This document shows positions 44,356 to 52,557 of a stretch of 64,000 bases of DNA, piece after piece (position 1 is the stretch's first letter; each line of letters opens with the position of its first letter). The DNA lies in contig JASHOT010000210.1 in assembly GCA_030040965.1 (NCBI GenBank), forward strand, positions 42,313 to 106,312, in the 5' to 3' direction. The notes beneath the pieces are model-generated. The model saw only the letters and a program-made list of their open reading frames with translations. It was not told the origin of the DNA and did not search any database. The position numbers and the translations under genes were made by a program. This stretch comes from Candidatus Sulfotelmatobacter sp. (lineage in GTDB: Bacteria > Acidobacteriota > Terriglobia > Terriglobales > Acidobacteriaceae).

Positions 44356-45701
44356 TCGACGGGCTCCACTTCTATCTGAGAAAAGCCGGTTCTTGCGTCG
44401 TCGATCGAGCGCACTCTGAATCCAACCAGGCTGTAGTAAGCGATGAACGCGTAGGACAGCATCGGAACAAGGTAGGCGACCGCCAGATTGTGCGTTTTCT
44501 CTGCAATCATGCCCATGACGGGCGTTAGAACTGCCCCGCCCACGATGGCCATCACAAGGAATGACCCGGCAATTTTTGTGTTGGCCCCAAGATCCTTCAA
44601 TCCCAGAGCGAAGATTGTAGGAAACATCAAGGACATGAAAAAACTCGTCAGAAACAGCGCCCACAGGCCAATCCAGCCGGGCAAGAAAACGGCCACTGCC
44701 ACCAGAACGACGTTAATGAAGCTGTAAATGCCCATCAGTTTCTGAGGCATGACAAACTTCATCAGGAAAGAAGAGGCAAATCTGCCTACGGCAAAAGCCA
44801 CCAGAGTTCCCGTCAAGAAATAGCCAGCCGTTTTCTCGGGACGATGAACGAAATCCTGAACGTACTGAATGAAGTAGCTCCATGTCCCCACTTGTGCACC
44901 CACATACAAGAACTGCGCCACCACGGCGAGTAGGAAATGACGGCGCCCGAAAAGATATCCAATTCTGCCAGCGAATTTTCCATTTGCCGTCTCTCCTCGC
45001 GTGACCGGGAACTTTGTGCCAGCGATCAGTAATGCCCAGCCGAGGGCGATCAGGCCCAGAACCATGTAGGGCCGAACCACGCGCAGCGTCTCTTGGCGCA
45101 GGTAGAGTTCGTATTGATGGGCAGACTGCAATGCTGCGATCTGTTGGCTGGTCAACTCCACGCCGGAAAAGATGAAAATCGTGCCAATGAGAACTCCTGT
45201 AATCGAGCCGATCGGGTTGAACGCCTGCGAAAAATTCAAGCGGCGCTCGGAGGTTTGCGGATCGCCACATTGCGCGATGAATGGGTTGGAAGCCGTCTCC
45301 AGAAAGGACAAGCCGCTTGCGATCACGAACAGGGCGGCTAGGAAATATGAGAAGCGCGCGGCAACGGCGGCGGGCCAGAAAAGGAAGCAGCCCGTTCCGT
45401 ATAGGACCAGGCCCGTCAGGAATCCCGCTTTGTAGCCGAGCCGGCGCATGAGCAAGCCGGCGGGGATCGCCAGCAGGAAATATCCCAGATAAAAAGCCGA
45501 TTGAACCAATCCAGCCTCAAATCGAGTGATGGCGAACGACTTCATGAACTGGCGGATCAAAACGTCATTGAGATTGTTGGGAACGCCCCAAAGAAAAAAC
45601 AGGGCAGTCACCAGGAAAAACGGAAAAATTCCACCGGCTGGAAACAACGGGGCGACGTGAAGACCAACTGGCGCGTCAGCACTCGGGGTTCGAGCCGGCA
45701 T
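44352..45701 (-). CDS. fucP: L-fucose:H+ symporter
   Basis: 449 residues with about twelve membrane helices; MFS sugar permease of the FHS family. Opening helix has PFFLVTALFFLWGVPNNLNDVLIRQF, whose WG.PNNLND motif is the FucP signature with the Asp/Asn that bind proton and sugar. Also GFLTGLVLYGTGCFLF and ANPFIAQCGDPQTSERRLNF. ATG 45701 behind GGGAG. Imports L-fucose for the downstream oxidative pathway. It is separated from the L-fucose dehydrogenase gene by 92 bases and coupled to the mutarotase. Confidence 0.94.
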   Translation of the reverse strand: MPARTPSADAPVGLHVAPLFPAGGIFPFFLVTALFFLWGVPNNLNDVLIRQFMKSFAITRFEAGLVQSAFYLGYFLLAIPAGLLMRRLGYKAGFLTGLVLYGTGCFLFWPAAVAARFSYFLAALFVIASGLSFLETASNPFIAQCGDPQTSERRLNFSQAFNPIGSITGVLIGTIFIFSGVELTSQQIAALQSAHQYELYLRQETLRVVRPYMVLGLIALGWALLIAGTKFPVTRGETANGKFAGRIGYLFGRRHFLLAVVAQFLYVGAQVGTWSYFIQYVQDFVHRPEKTAGYFLTGTLVAFAVGRFASSFLMKFVMPQKLMGIYSFINVVLVAVAVFLPGWIGLWALFLTSFFMSLMFPTIFALGLKDLGANTKIAGSFLVMAIVGGAVLTPVMGMIAEKTHNLAVAYLVPMLSYAFIAYYSLVGFRVRSIDDARTGFSQIEVEPVE

Positions 45702-45793
45702 CCGCAGTTTCTCCCTTCATCCCACTTTCGCGCGTCTATGCCGATTGCATCTCGGCCAATCGCTGCGGCCGGCCGCCGTCAATTTCAGCCGAG

Positions 45794-46576
45794 CTATGTC
45801 AGCGCACGATCCAAATGAACATAGCCGCCATCGACAAACAGATGCTGTCCCGTGGTGTGGCTGGACCTCGCCGAAAGCAAGAACACAGTCATGGCCGCAA
45901 TTTCCTCAACGGTCGTCATGCGATTCTCCAAGGGAATCTTCGAGAGAATGGTCTTGAGTTTTTCTTGCGGATTGGGAAACGTATCCAGCCAATCGCGGTA
46001 AAGCGGCGTCATGACCTCCGCGGGAATTACTGTGTTGACACGGATTCCATACGGCAAAAGTTCAGCCGCCCACTCGCGGGTCAGCGCCATGACACCGCCT
46101 TTGGCGGACGCGTAACCGGATGTGCCGCCCTGCCCCGTGACCGCTGTTTTCGATGCAATATTGATGATCGCTCCGCGTGAACGCTTCAGATGAGGCAGGG
46201 AATAGTGGGCCATGCTGTAGTAGTGCACGAGATTGCGATGGAGTGAGGCCACGTAGTCCGCCGGGCTGCCATCTTCGAGCCCCACCTTGTCATTGCGCCC
46301 CGCGTTGTTGACGAGGGCGTCGATATGGCCGAACTTCTCCTCTGCTTTTTCCACGGATTGCTGACAGCTCTCCGGAATTGACAGATCGACCGTGATCAAT
46401 CCACAAGTTGCACCTGCATTCTGCAACTCAGTTTGTACTCGCTTGCCAGCCTCGGCGTCGCGGTCCACAATCACAGGAATTGCGCCTTCGGCGCCGCAGG
46501 TACGCACAATGGCTTCGCCGATTCCCTTTGCTCCGCCCGTAACAATGATAACTTTGTCTTTCAGTTGCAGATCCAC
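45794..46576 (-). CDS. L-fucose dehydrogenase (SDR family)
   Basis: 260 residues from GTG 46576 (GAGG seven bases upstream). Oxidises L-fucose at C1 to L-fuconolactone with NAD(P)+. SDR core: TGGAKGIGEAIV, NNAGRNDKVGLED, NIASKTAVTGQGGTSGYASAKGG (Ser-Tyr-Lys). NLVHYYSMAHYSLPHLKRSRG, VIPAEVMTPLYRDWLDTF and the C-terminal GYVHLDRALT are features I recall from Burkholderia L-fucose dehydrogenase. Three bases separate it from the preceding SDR gene, so they are cotranscribed. Confidence 0.85.
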   Translation of the reverse strand: MDLQLKDKVIIVTGGAKGIGEAIVRTCGAEGAIPVIVDRDAEAGKRVQTELQNAGATCGLITVDLSIPESCQQSVEKAEEKFGHIDALVNNAGRNDKVGLEDGSPADYVASLHRNLVHYYSMAHYSLPHLKRSRGAIINIASKTAVTGQGGTSGYASAKGGVMALTREWAAELLPYGIRVNTVIPAEVMTPLYRDWLDTFPNPQEKLKTILSKIPLENRMTTVEEIAAMTVFLLSARSSHTTGQHLFVDGGYVHLDRALT

Positions 46577-46579
46577 GCG

Positions 46580-47380
46580 CTAGCCTCGCAGGTTGAAAAA
46601 GCCTCCATCGAGCGGATAGTCGACGCCAGTAATGAAGGATGCTTCATCCGAACACAAGAACAGCGCCAGGGACGCAACTTCCTTCGGCTCTGCCATTCTC
46701 CCGATCGGTTGCGACTTAGAGAGCTTCGCGAACATTTCCTGCTCTTGGCCGGGATAAGCCCGGCGCAGGTAGTCGTCAACAAACGGCGTGTGCACGCGCG
46801 CGGGAGAAATGCAATTGCAGCGGATGTTGCTCGCCAGATGATCGCGCGCCACGGAATAGGTCATCGCGATGACGGCGCCCTTGGTCATGGAATACGCGAA
46901 GCGATCGGCGAGCCCCGATGATCCGGCGATCGAAGCGATGCTTAGTATCACTCCGCCGCCGTTGGCATGCATGTGCGGGACGCAGGCGTGCATGCAGTTG
47001 TAAAAGCCCTTGACGTTGATGCGAAAAAGGCGATCAAATTCTTCTTCGCTCGTGCTCTCGACCGTGCCAATGTGCGACACACCAGCGTTATTGATCAGGA
47101 CGTGGACTCGTTCCCGAGCAAACAGTTCGCTGAAAACGGAATTTACCTGAGACTGGCTGGTCACATCGCAAAGATGCGCCGAGGCTTCTCCGCCGGTTGC
47201 GGTGATCTCTTTGCAGGTTTCAGCGGCGGCCTTTTCATTGATGTCGAGAACGCGAATCGCCGCCCCATGTTCGGCAAACTTCCTGGCTATGGCCTGACCG
47301 ATTCCACTGCCAGCTCCCGTGATCGCTGCGACTTTTCCCTCGAGACGGAAATCGCGTGACGGTAGAGATTCCTTGCTCAA
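46580..47380 (-). CDS. SDR dehydrogenase, probable 2-keto-3-deoxy-L-fuconate dehydrogenase
   Basis: 266 residues from TTG 47380, coupled to the UxaA gene (TTGA overlap) behind GAGGAG. Classical SDR: TGAGSGIGQAIA, NNAGVSHIG, and the catalytic SIASIAGSSGLADRFAYSMTKG. The ending 'GVDYPLDGGFFNLR' and 'ISPARVHTPFVDDYLRR' match the dehydrogenases that oxidise 2-keto-3-deoxy-L-fuconate to 2,4-diketo-3-deoxy-L-fuconate in the Xanthomonas-type pathway. Assignment rests on these motifs plus context. Confidence 0.8.
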   Translation of the reverse strand: MSKESLPSRDFRLEGKVAAITGAGSGIGQAIARKFAEHGAAIRVLDINEKAAAETCKEITATGGEASAHLCDVTSQSQVNSVFSELFARERVHVLINNAGVSHIGTVESTSEEEFDRLFRINVKGFYNCMHACVPHMHANGGGVILSIASIAGSSGLADRFAYSMTKGAVIAMTYSVARDHLASNIRCNCISPARVHTPFVDDYLRRAYPGQEQEMFAKLSKSQPIGRMAEPKEVASLALFLCSDEASFITGVDYPLDGGFFNLRG

Positions 47381-49131
47381 AGCGAAACTCCTCGCTTCCA
47401 GGGAATAAAGTCTTCTTGAGCTTTTATTTCGGCCTTCGTCCTGATCTTTCCGCTGGCGACATCCACGACGAGGTCAATCACGGACTCACCCATCTGCTGG
47501 ATGGTCTGCTGGCCCTCGATGATCGGGCCAGCATCGAGGTCGATGATGTCGGGCATGCGATTCGCAAGCGACGTGTTTGTGGAAATCTTTACGACGGGTG
47601 CGATCGGATTGCCCGTAGGCGTGCCGAGTCCGGTGGTGAACAATACGACGCTCGCGCCTGCACCGACTTGTGCCGTGACGCACTCAACGTCATTCCCCGG
47701 CGTGCATTGTAGATTCAGTCCGGGCTGAGTCGAGTATTCGGGGTAGTCAAGCACGGCTGTCACCGGCGATGTTCCGCCTTTCTTAGCTGCGCCCGCCGAT
47801 TTCATGGCATCGGTGAGCAGGCCGTCGCGTATGTTGCCGGGGCAGGGATTCATTTCGAATGCGGAGCGGACGGCAGCGGCGCGCGCCGCGTAGTCGCTCA
47901 TGAGCCGCATGAAACGATCGCCCACGGCTGAACTCGTTCCCCTATCGATGAGCTCCTGCTCCACACCGCAGAGCTCGGGGAATTCCGAAAGAAGAGTTCT
48001 CCCGCCGATCGCAGCCAGCAGGTCCGAGGTATGGCCGATCGCAGGATTCGCGGAGAGGCCAGAGAAGCCATCCGACCCTCCGCATTTCAATCCCAGGCAA
48101 AGTTTGGAAAGCGGTGCGGGCGAACGTTGCGCCTTATTGGCCTCCACGAGTCCGAGAAATGTCTGGCGGATCGCTGCCCGCATCATCGTTTCTTCCGAGC
48201 CGGCTCGTTGCTGCTCGAGGATGAACAGCGGCTTGTCAAACCGCGGATTCCGTTTTCGGATCTCGGCCTGGAGAATTTCAATCTGCGCATGCTGGCATCC
48301 CAGGCTCAGCACTGTGGCTCCCGCCACGTTGGGATGATGAATGTAGCCGGCAATCAATCCACACAGATTGTTGGCGTCCTCGCGCGTTCCACCGCATCCT
48401 CCCTCGTGAAGCAGAAAGCGGATACCATCGACATTTTCGAAAAGCGCATGAGGAGCCGCCGCGGTCACAGCGCCGGGCAGATCGGCCGCCTGTATGTCAA
48501 CGACGTTTCCCTCGCGATAAAGTTCTATGAGCCTCGCCACCTGACGGCGATAGCGCGAGGGTGCGGCAAATCCCAGTTCTTCTTCCAATGCTTGCTTGAG
48601 TGCTTGAATGTTTTTGTTCTCGCAAAAAACCAGTGGCACAACCAGCCAGTAATTCCTCGTGCCGACCTGGCCATCGGACCGTAAGAAGCCTTCAAAAGTG
48701 CGTTTCGCGCACCATGAAACGTCGGGCGGAGACCATCGGAACTGCTCGCGTTGAGAATGGTAAGTCGAGGTCCGGTGACGGAGGTTGCTCGTCGTCAGGA
48801 TTTCTCCGGCGGCGATTGGCGCGAGCGTCTCAGCCACCAGCACGCCGTACATGGTGACGTGTTCGCCAGCCGCCAATTCGGCGGTCGCGAACTTGTGTTT
48901 GGCAGGAACGTCGGATTTGAGAATGTGCGTTTGTCCAGCGCAGCAGACGGATTCCCCTTGCTTCAAATCCGACAATGCGACGCAGACATTGTCGCGCGGA
49001 TCGAGTTGGAGAGCGCGGAAACTCAATTTCTCTAGGCGGCCGAATCCGGCGCGATTCCCCGCATTGTAAACGTTGACGAGGAGGCTTGCGACCCTGCCGA
49101 GCCCACTGCTCTTCGAACGAGCGCCATTCAA
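47377..49131 (-). CDS. UxaA/altronate-dehydratase-family enzyme, candidate L-fuconate dehydratase
   Basis: 584 residues from ATG 49131; homology begins near 'FRALQLDPRDNVCVALSDL', so a later TTG may be the start. An N-terminal SAF domain (residues 38-115) is followed by a UxaA-like dehydratase core: FLRSDGQVGTRNYWLVVPLV, then HEGGCGGTREDANNL, VLSLGCQHAQIE, GLKCGGSDGFSGLSANPA, TTGLGTPTGNPIAPV. UxaA enzymes dehydrate aldonates with Fe2+ or an Fe-S-like site. Inside this L-fucose operon no enolase-superfamily L-fuconate dehydratase is present, so this protein should convert L-fuconate to 2-keto-3-deoxy-L-fuconate (inference). Gene is coupled to the next SDR. Confidence 0.85.
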   Translation of the reverse strand: MNGARSKSSGLGRVASLLVNVYNAGNRAGFGRLEKLSFRALQLDPRDNVCVALSDLKQGESVCCAGQTHILKSDVPAKHKFATAELAAGEHVTMYGVLVAETLAPIAAGEILTTSNLRHRTSTYHSQREQFRWSPPDVSWCAKRTFEGFLRSDGQVGTRNYWLVVPLVFCENKNIQALKQALEEELGFAAPSRYRRQVARLIELYREGNVVDIQAADLPGAVTAAAPHALFENVDGIRFLLHEGGCGGTREDANNLCGLIAGYIHHPNVAGATVLSLGCQHAQIEILQAEIRKRNPRFDKPLFILEQQRAGSEETMMRAAIRQTFLGLVEANKAQRSPAPLSKLCLGLKCGGSDGFSGLSANPAIGHTSDLLAAIGGRTLLSEFPELCGVEQELIDRGTSSAVGDRFMRLMSDYAARAAAVRSAFEMNPCPGNIRDGLLTDAMKSAGAAKKGGTSPVTAVLDYPEYSTQPGLNLQCTPGNDVECVTAQVGAGASVVLFTTGLGTPTGNPIAPVVKISTNTSLANRMPDIIDLDAGPIIEGQQTIQQMGESVIDLVVDVASGKIRTKAEIKAQEDFIPWKRGVSL

Positions 49132-49158
49132 ACCAGATTCATCCTGACCGGTTCATCG

Positions 49159-49992
49159 CTATGTTCGCAATCGCCAAAAGCGCTGTGCATTCAATCCGAA
49201 AACGGCTTCACCCGTATCGGCAGGATGGAGCTCCAAATACTTCCTCATGACATCGATGGCCTGCGTATAGGATGCGGCCACCAGACAAACCGGCCAATCC
49301 GAGCCGATCATCAGCCGCTGCGCTCCAAAACATTCGAAAGCCACATCGAGAAATGGAACGATCTGCTCCTGTTTCCAGCCTCGCCAGTCGCATTCGGTGA
49401 CTAATCCTGAGAGTTTGCAGAATACATTGGGAGACGCGGCTAATCGTCGCACTCCGCTCGCCCAGGTTTTGATCTCTCCGGTTTTGATCTGTGGTTTTGC
49501 CAGATGGTCGAGAACGAAGCGCTGTTTGGGAAAGCGCTCGACGAACTCGACAGCCGCGGGAATGTGACGCGGATAAATCAAAATGTCGTAAGCCAGATCG
49601 AACTCTTCGAGCAGCGCGATGCCGCGCAGGAAATCCGGGCGCAGCAGGAAACGGTCGTCAGGCTCAGCCTGGACGATGTGCCGGATGCCAACAAGTTTGG
49701 GATTCCTGGCAAACGACGTGATTTGCGACCGAGCCTGCGGTGAGCAGAGATCCACCCAACCGACCACGCCCAGAATCTCGGGCGAGAGGTCAGCCAGTTC
49801 CAGTAACCAGCGGGTTTCTTCGAGCGTCTGTCGAGCCTGGACAGCCACGGCCCCGTGAAATCCGTTGTGTCTCAACTCTGGTGTGAGATCTGCCGGGAGG
49901 AAGTCTTGTCGCAGCGAAGCCATGGAGTCGTCAATCCAGCCATACTCATTCGAGTTGTAGATCCAGAAATGTTGATGAGCGTCGATCCGCAT
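49159..49992 (-). CDS. L-fucono-1,5-lactonase (COG3618 amidohydrolase)
   Basis: 277 residues from ATG 49992. Hydrolyses the lactone formed by L-fucose dehydrogenase to L-fuconate. Amidohydrolase-superfamily features: RIDAHQHFWIY (HxH-like), VQARQTLEETRWLLELA, GIRHIVQAEPDDRFLLRPDF, FVLDHLAKPQI (His), FCKLSGLVTECDW and GSDWPVC (metal Asp). All fit the lactonase group. Located between the FAH hydrolase and UxaA genes on the same strand. Confidence 0.9.
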   Translation of the reverse strand: MRIDAHQHFWIYNSNEYGWIDDSMASLRQDFLPADLTPELRHNGFHGAVAVQARQTLEETRWLLELADLSPEILGVVGWVDLCSPQARSQITSFARNPKLVGIRHIVQAEPDDRFLLRPDFLRGIALLEEFDLAYDILIYPRHIPAAVEFVERFPKQRFVLDHLAKPQIKTGEIKTWASGVRRLAASPNVFCKLSGLVTECDWRGWKQEQIVPFLDVAFECFGAQRLMIGSDWPVCLVAASYTQAIDVMRKYLELHPADTGEAVFGLNAQRFWRLRT

Positions 49993-50031
49993 CAAAATCG
50001 CCCGCGATCACTGTCCATCAGCTCGTGTCAA

Positions 50032-50895
50032 TTAGACATGGTCAACCACAACTTGGCGTGATTCTCCCAACCCCTCGATCCCAAGCTCAACCACATCGCC
50101 CGCCTTTAGGTATTGCGGTGGACTCATGCCCAGCGCGACGCCGGCCGGCGTTCCTGTGCTGATCAGGTCTCCCGGAAGAAGCGTCATGAACTGGCTGACG
50201 TAAGAAACCAGTGACGCGACATTGAAGATCATGTTCGCGGTGGAACTGTTCTGACGAATTTTGCCATTCACCTTGAGCCACATCGCAAGACGACCGACGT
50301 TGGGAAGTTCCTCGGGCGTGGCCACGAACGGTCCCAGTGGAGCAAAGGTATCCGCGCTCTTTCCTTTTACCCATTGTCCGCCGCGTTCCAGCTGAAAGCT
50401 GCGCTCGGAATAGTCATTGTGCAAAACGAAACCTGCGACAAAACCGGGCGCTTCCTCCGCTGAAACATAAAGAGCCTTTTTGCCCATAACAATCGCAAGT
50501 TCGACCTCCCAATCGAGTTTCGTAGCGCCCCTCGGAATCACGAGCGGATCGTTCGGGCCGACCAGAGACGTGGTTGACTTGAAGAAAATCACCGGCTCTT
50601 TGGGGAGTTCCATTTTGCTTTCGGCCGCATGATCGCGGAAGTTGAGCCCTATGCATACAATCTTGCTGGGCCGCGCGATCGGAGGACCCAGTCGAATCGA
50701 TGGAGATACGAGCGGAGCCGTGTGCGAGTGACGACCGGTCCATTCGCGCAGCTCGTTGAGACCGCCACTCTAAAAAAACTGTTCGTCATAGTCGAAATCA
50801 TTGCCAGAGAACTGTGAAACATCGATTCGCTTGCCGTTATCAAGCAAAAGTCCGGGTCGTTCTTTCACCGGTTCGCCCAAACGAATGAGTTTCAT
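50032..50895 (-). pseudogene. FAH-family 2,4-diketo-3-deoxy-L-fuconate hydrolase, interrupted by an in-frame amber codon
   Basis: The gene starts at ATG 50895 (GAAGG upstream, MKLIRLGEPVKERPGLLLDN) and runs in one frame of 288 codons to 50032, but codon 42 is TAG (50770-50772), just after CAG TTT TTT. Sequence on both sides fits the family (GNDFDYDEQFF, stop, SGGLNELREW, then IARPSKIVCIGLNFRDHAAE). GAG to TAG is the simplest change. The FAH core downstream is intact: KSTTSLVGPNDPLVIPRG, DWEVELAIVMGK and TPAGVALGM. An internal ATG at 50613 would give a 193-residue protein lacking conserved 'GLNFRDH'. Expected role: splitting 2,4-diketo-3-deoxy-L-fuconate into pyruvate and L-lactate, the last step of the pathway. 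Confidence 0.85.
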
Positions 50896-50968
50896 GCAGA
50901 AAGCCTTCGAATTAGGATGTCCAACGTTCTGAGGACGCTGGGCGCGTGCACATTCTACGGGAACGTGT

Positions 50969-52552
50969 TCACGGCGAGACGGAAATAACGGTCACCGACT
51001 TGGGTTCGAGTTTCAGAGTCACCTTGCCGTCCCGAATTTTGGCTGAAATCGGTTTCGGCACCACTGTATTGGGGGCATCGAAATTGTTGACGCTATCCAC
51101 CCTCGGAGCCGTGAGCGTCTCTCCGCTTGCCGACTTCGCATTAATGCCAGTGAGGCTCGCCTCAATTTCGGCTGATTGGTTGGGATCCAGATTGGTGATT
51201 TCGAGCCACAGCTTGCCGGCGGCGTCCCTGGCTGCGACCGCGTCCACGCGCGGCAGGGTTATGTCGTCATGCGTGCACTTTCCGGCGTCGAATGCGACCG
51301 GCACGAACGTCGCGTCCTGGAACGGCACATACATCTTGAAGACATAGTAGGTCGGAGTCAAAACCACTTTTTCTTTGTCCGTCAGGATCATGGCCTGTAG
51401 CACGTTGATCATCTGCGCGATGTTTGCGCCGCGTACGCGGTCGGCATGATGGGCAAAGATGTTGAGGTTCAGCGCGGCCAGGATCGCATCGCGCATGCTG
51501 TTCTGCTGTTCGAGAAAGCCGGGATTCGTGCCCGGCAACGGTGCGTACCAGCCGCCCCATTCATCAACAACCAGCGCGACCTTCTTTTCCGGATCGTACT
51601 TGTCCATGATCGCCGAATGTTCTTTGATCAGATCATCCATCGCAAGGGTTGACTTGAGAATCTGGGCGTACTCGGTTTCCCCGAAGCCCATGGACGCATA
51701 CGACGGCGGCCACTTCACCACGGTGTAGGAGTGCATGGAGAGGCCATTGATATCCCAACTCCACGAGTGATGCTGATAGGCCTTCATGATGGTTTCGGTC
51801 CATTCCATCCAGCGCGCCCCCTCGCCGCCAGGGCCCACGGCGATCTTCAGCATTTGGTGTTTGTTTTGCTGATCGGGATTGAAGTTGCGGACGAAGCGAC
51901 TGTAGATCTTGAGCTCATCGAGATAATAATCCGGCGTCATGTTTCCGCCGCAATCCCAGCTCTCGTTGCCGATGCCCAGATAGCCAATCTTGTACGGCGC
52001 AGGATGACCGTTGCCGGCGCGCTCCTTCTCCAGCGTCGTTGGCTGCGCGGCGGTCATGTATTCCAGCCATTCGGCCGCTTCCCGCGTACTGCCGGAACCG
52101 ACGTTGACGGAAACGTATGCCTCGGCTCCGATCTGGTCGATGAAGTCCATGAATTCGTGCGTTCCAAATGTATTGGGCTCGATCACGCCGCCCCAGTTGG
52201 GATTGAGCGTCACGGCTCTTTTCTCCGCAGGCCCGATGCCATTGCGCCAGTGATACTCGTCGGCGAAGCAGCCGCCCGGCCAGCGAACATTCGGAACTTT
52301 CAACGCCTTCAGCGCGACCACTACGTCGTTGCGAATGCCGCGCGTATTTGGAATGGACGAGTCGGGGCCAACCCAAATGCCATCGTAAATTCCATGACCC
52401 AGATGTTCGGCGAACTGCCCAAAAATGTTGCGATCAATTTTTGCACCCGGCTTGGACGCGTCAATGGACAATTCAATCTTCTGCGCAGCCACAGAGAGAG
52501 GAAACAGAATCGTACTGATCAAGACCAAAGCGAATGTAGTTAGACGCCGCAT
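50969..52552 (-). CDS. Alpha-L-arabinofuranosidase (GH51), exported
   Basis: 527 residues. Signal peptide in residues 5-22 (FALVLISTILFPLSVAAQ). Retaining GH51 enzyme: RWPGGCFADEYHW is the family marker, the acid/base Glu is in GYLGIGNESWDCGG and the nucleophile Glu in VALVVDEWGGWY. Removes terminal arabinofuranose from arabinoxylan, arabinan or arabinogalactan side chains. It starts five bases after the CE15 esterase stop, so both exported enzymes are made together. FAH gene follows 73 bases later. Confidence 0.93.
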   Translation of the reverse strand: MRRLTTFALVLISTILFPLSVAAQKIELSIDASKPGAKIDRNIFGQFAEHLGHGIYDGIWVGPDSSIPNTRGIRNDVVVALKALKVPNVRWPGGCFADEYHWRNGIGPAEKRAVTLNPNWGGVIEPNTFGTHEFMDFIDQIGAEAYVSVNVGSGSTREAAEWLEYMTAAQPTTLEKERAGNGHPAPYKIGYLGIGNESWDCGGNMTPDYYLDELKIYSRFVRNFNPDQQNKHQMLKIAVGPGGEGARWMEWTETIMKAYQHHSWSWDINGLSMHSYTVVKWPPSYASMGFGETEYAQILKSTLAMDDLIKEHSAIMDKYDPEKKVALVVDEWGGWYAPLPGTNPGFLEQQNSMRDAILAALNLNIFAHHADRVRGANIAQMINVLQAMILTDKEKVVLTPTYYVFKMYVPFQDATFVPVAFDAGKCTHDDITLPRVDAVAARDAAGKLWLEITNLDPNQSAEIEASLTGINAKSASGETLTAPRVDSVNNFDAPNTVVPKPISAKIRDGKVTLKLEPKSVTVISVSP

Positions 52553-52557
52553 ATCTA

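Noticed and set aside
50032..50613. A short FAH protein starting at the internal ATG 50613 as the real gene
   Set aside because: The upstream frame is open, has a ribosome site and encodes conserved FAH residues (GLNFRDHAAE), so the full-length gene with one stop codon explains the data better. The short form could still be made at low level.
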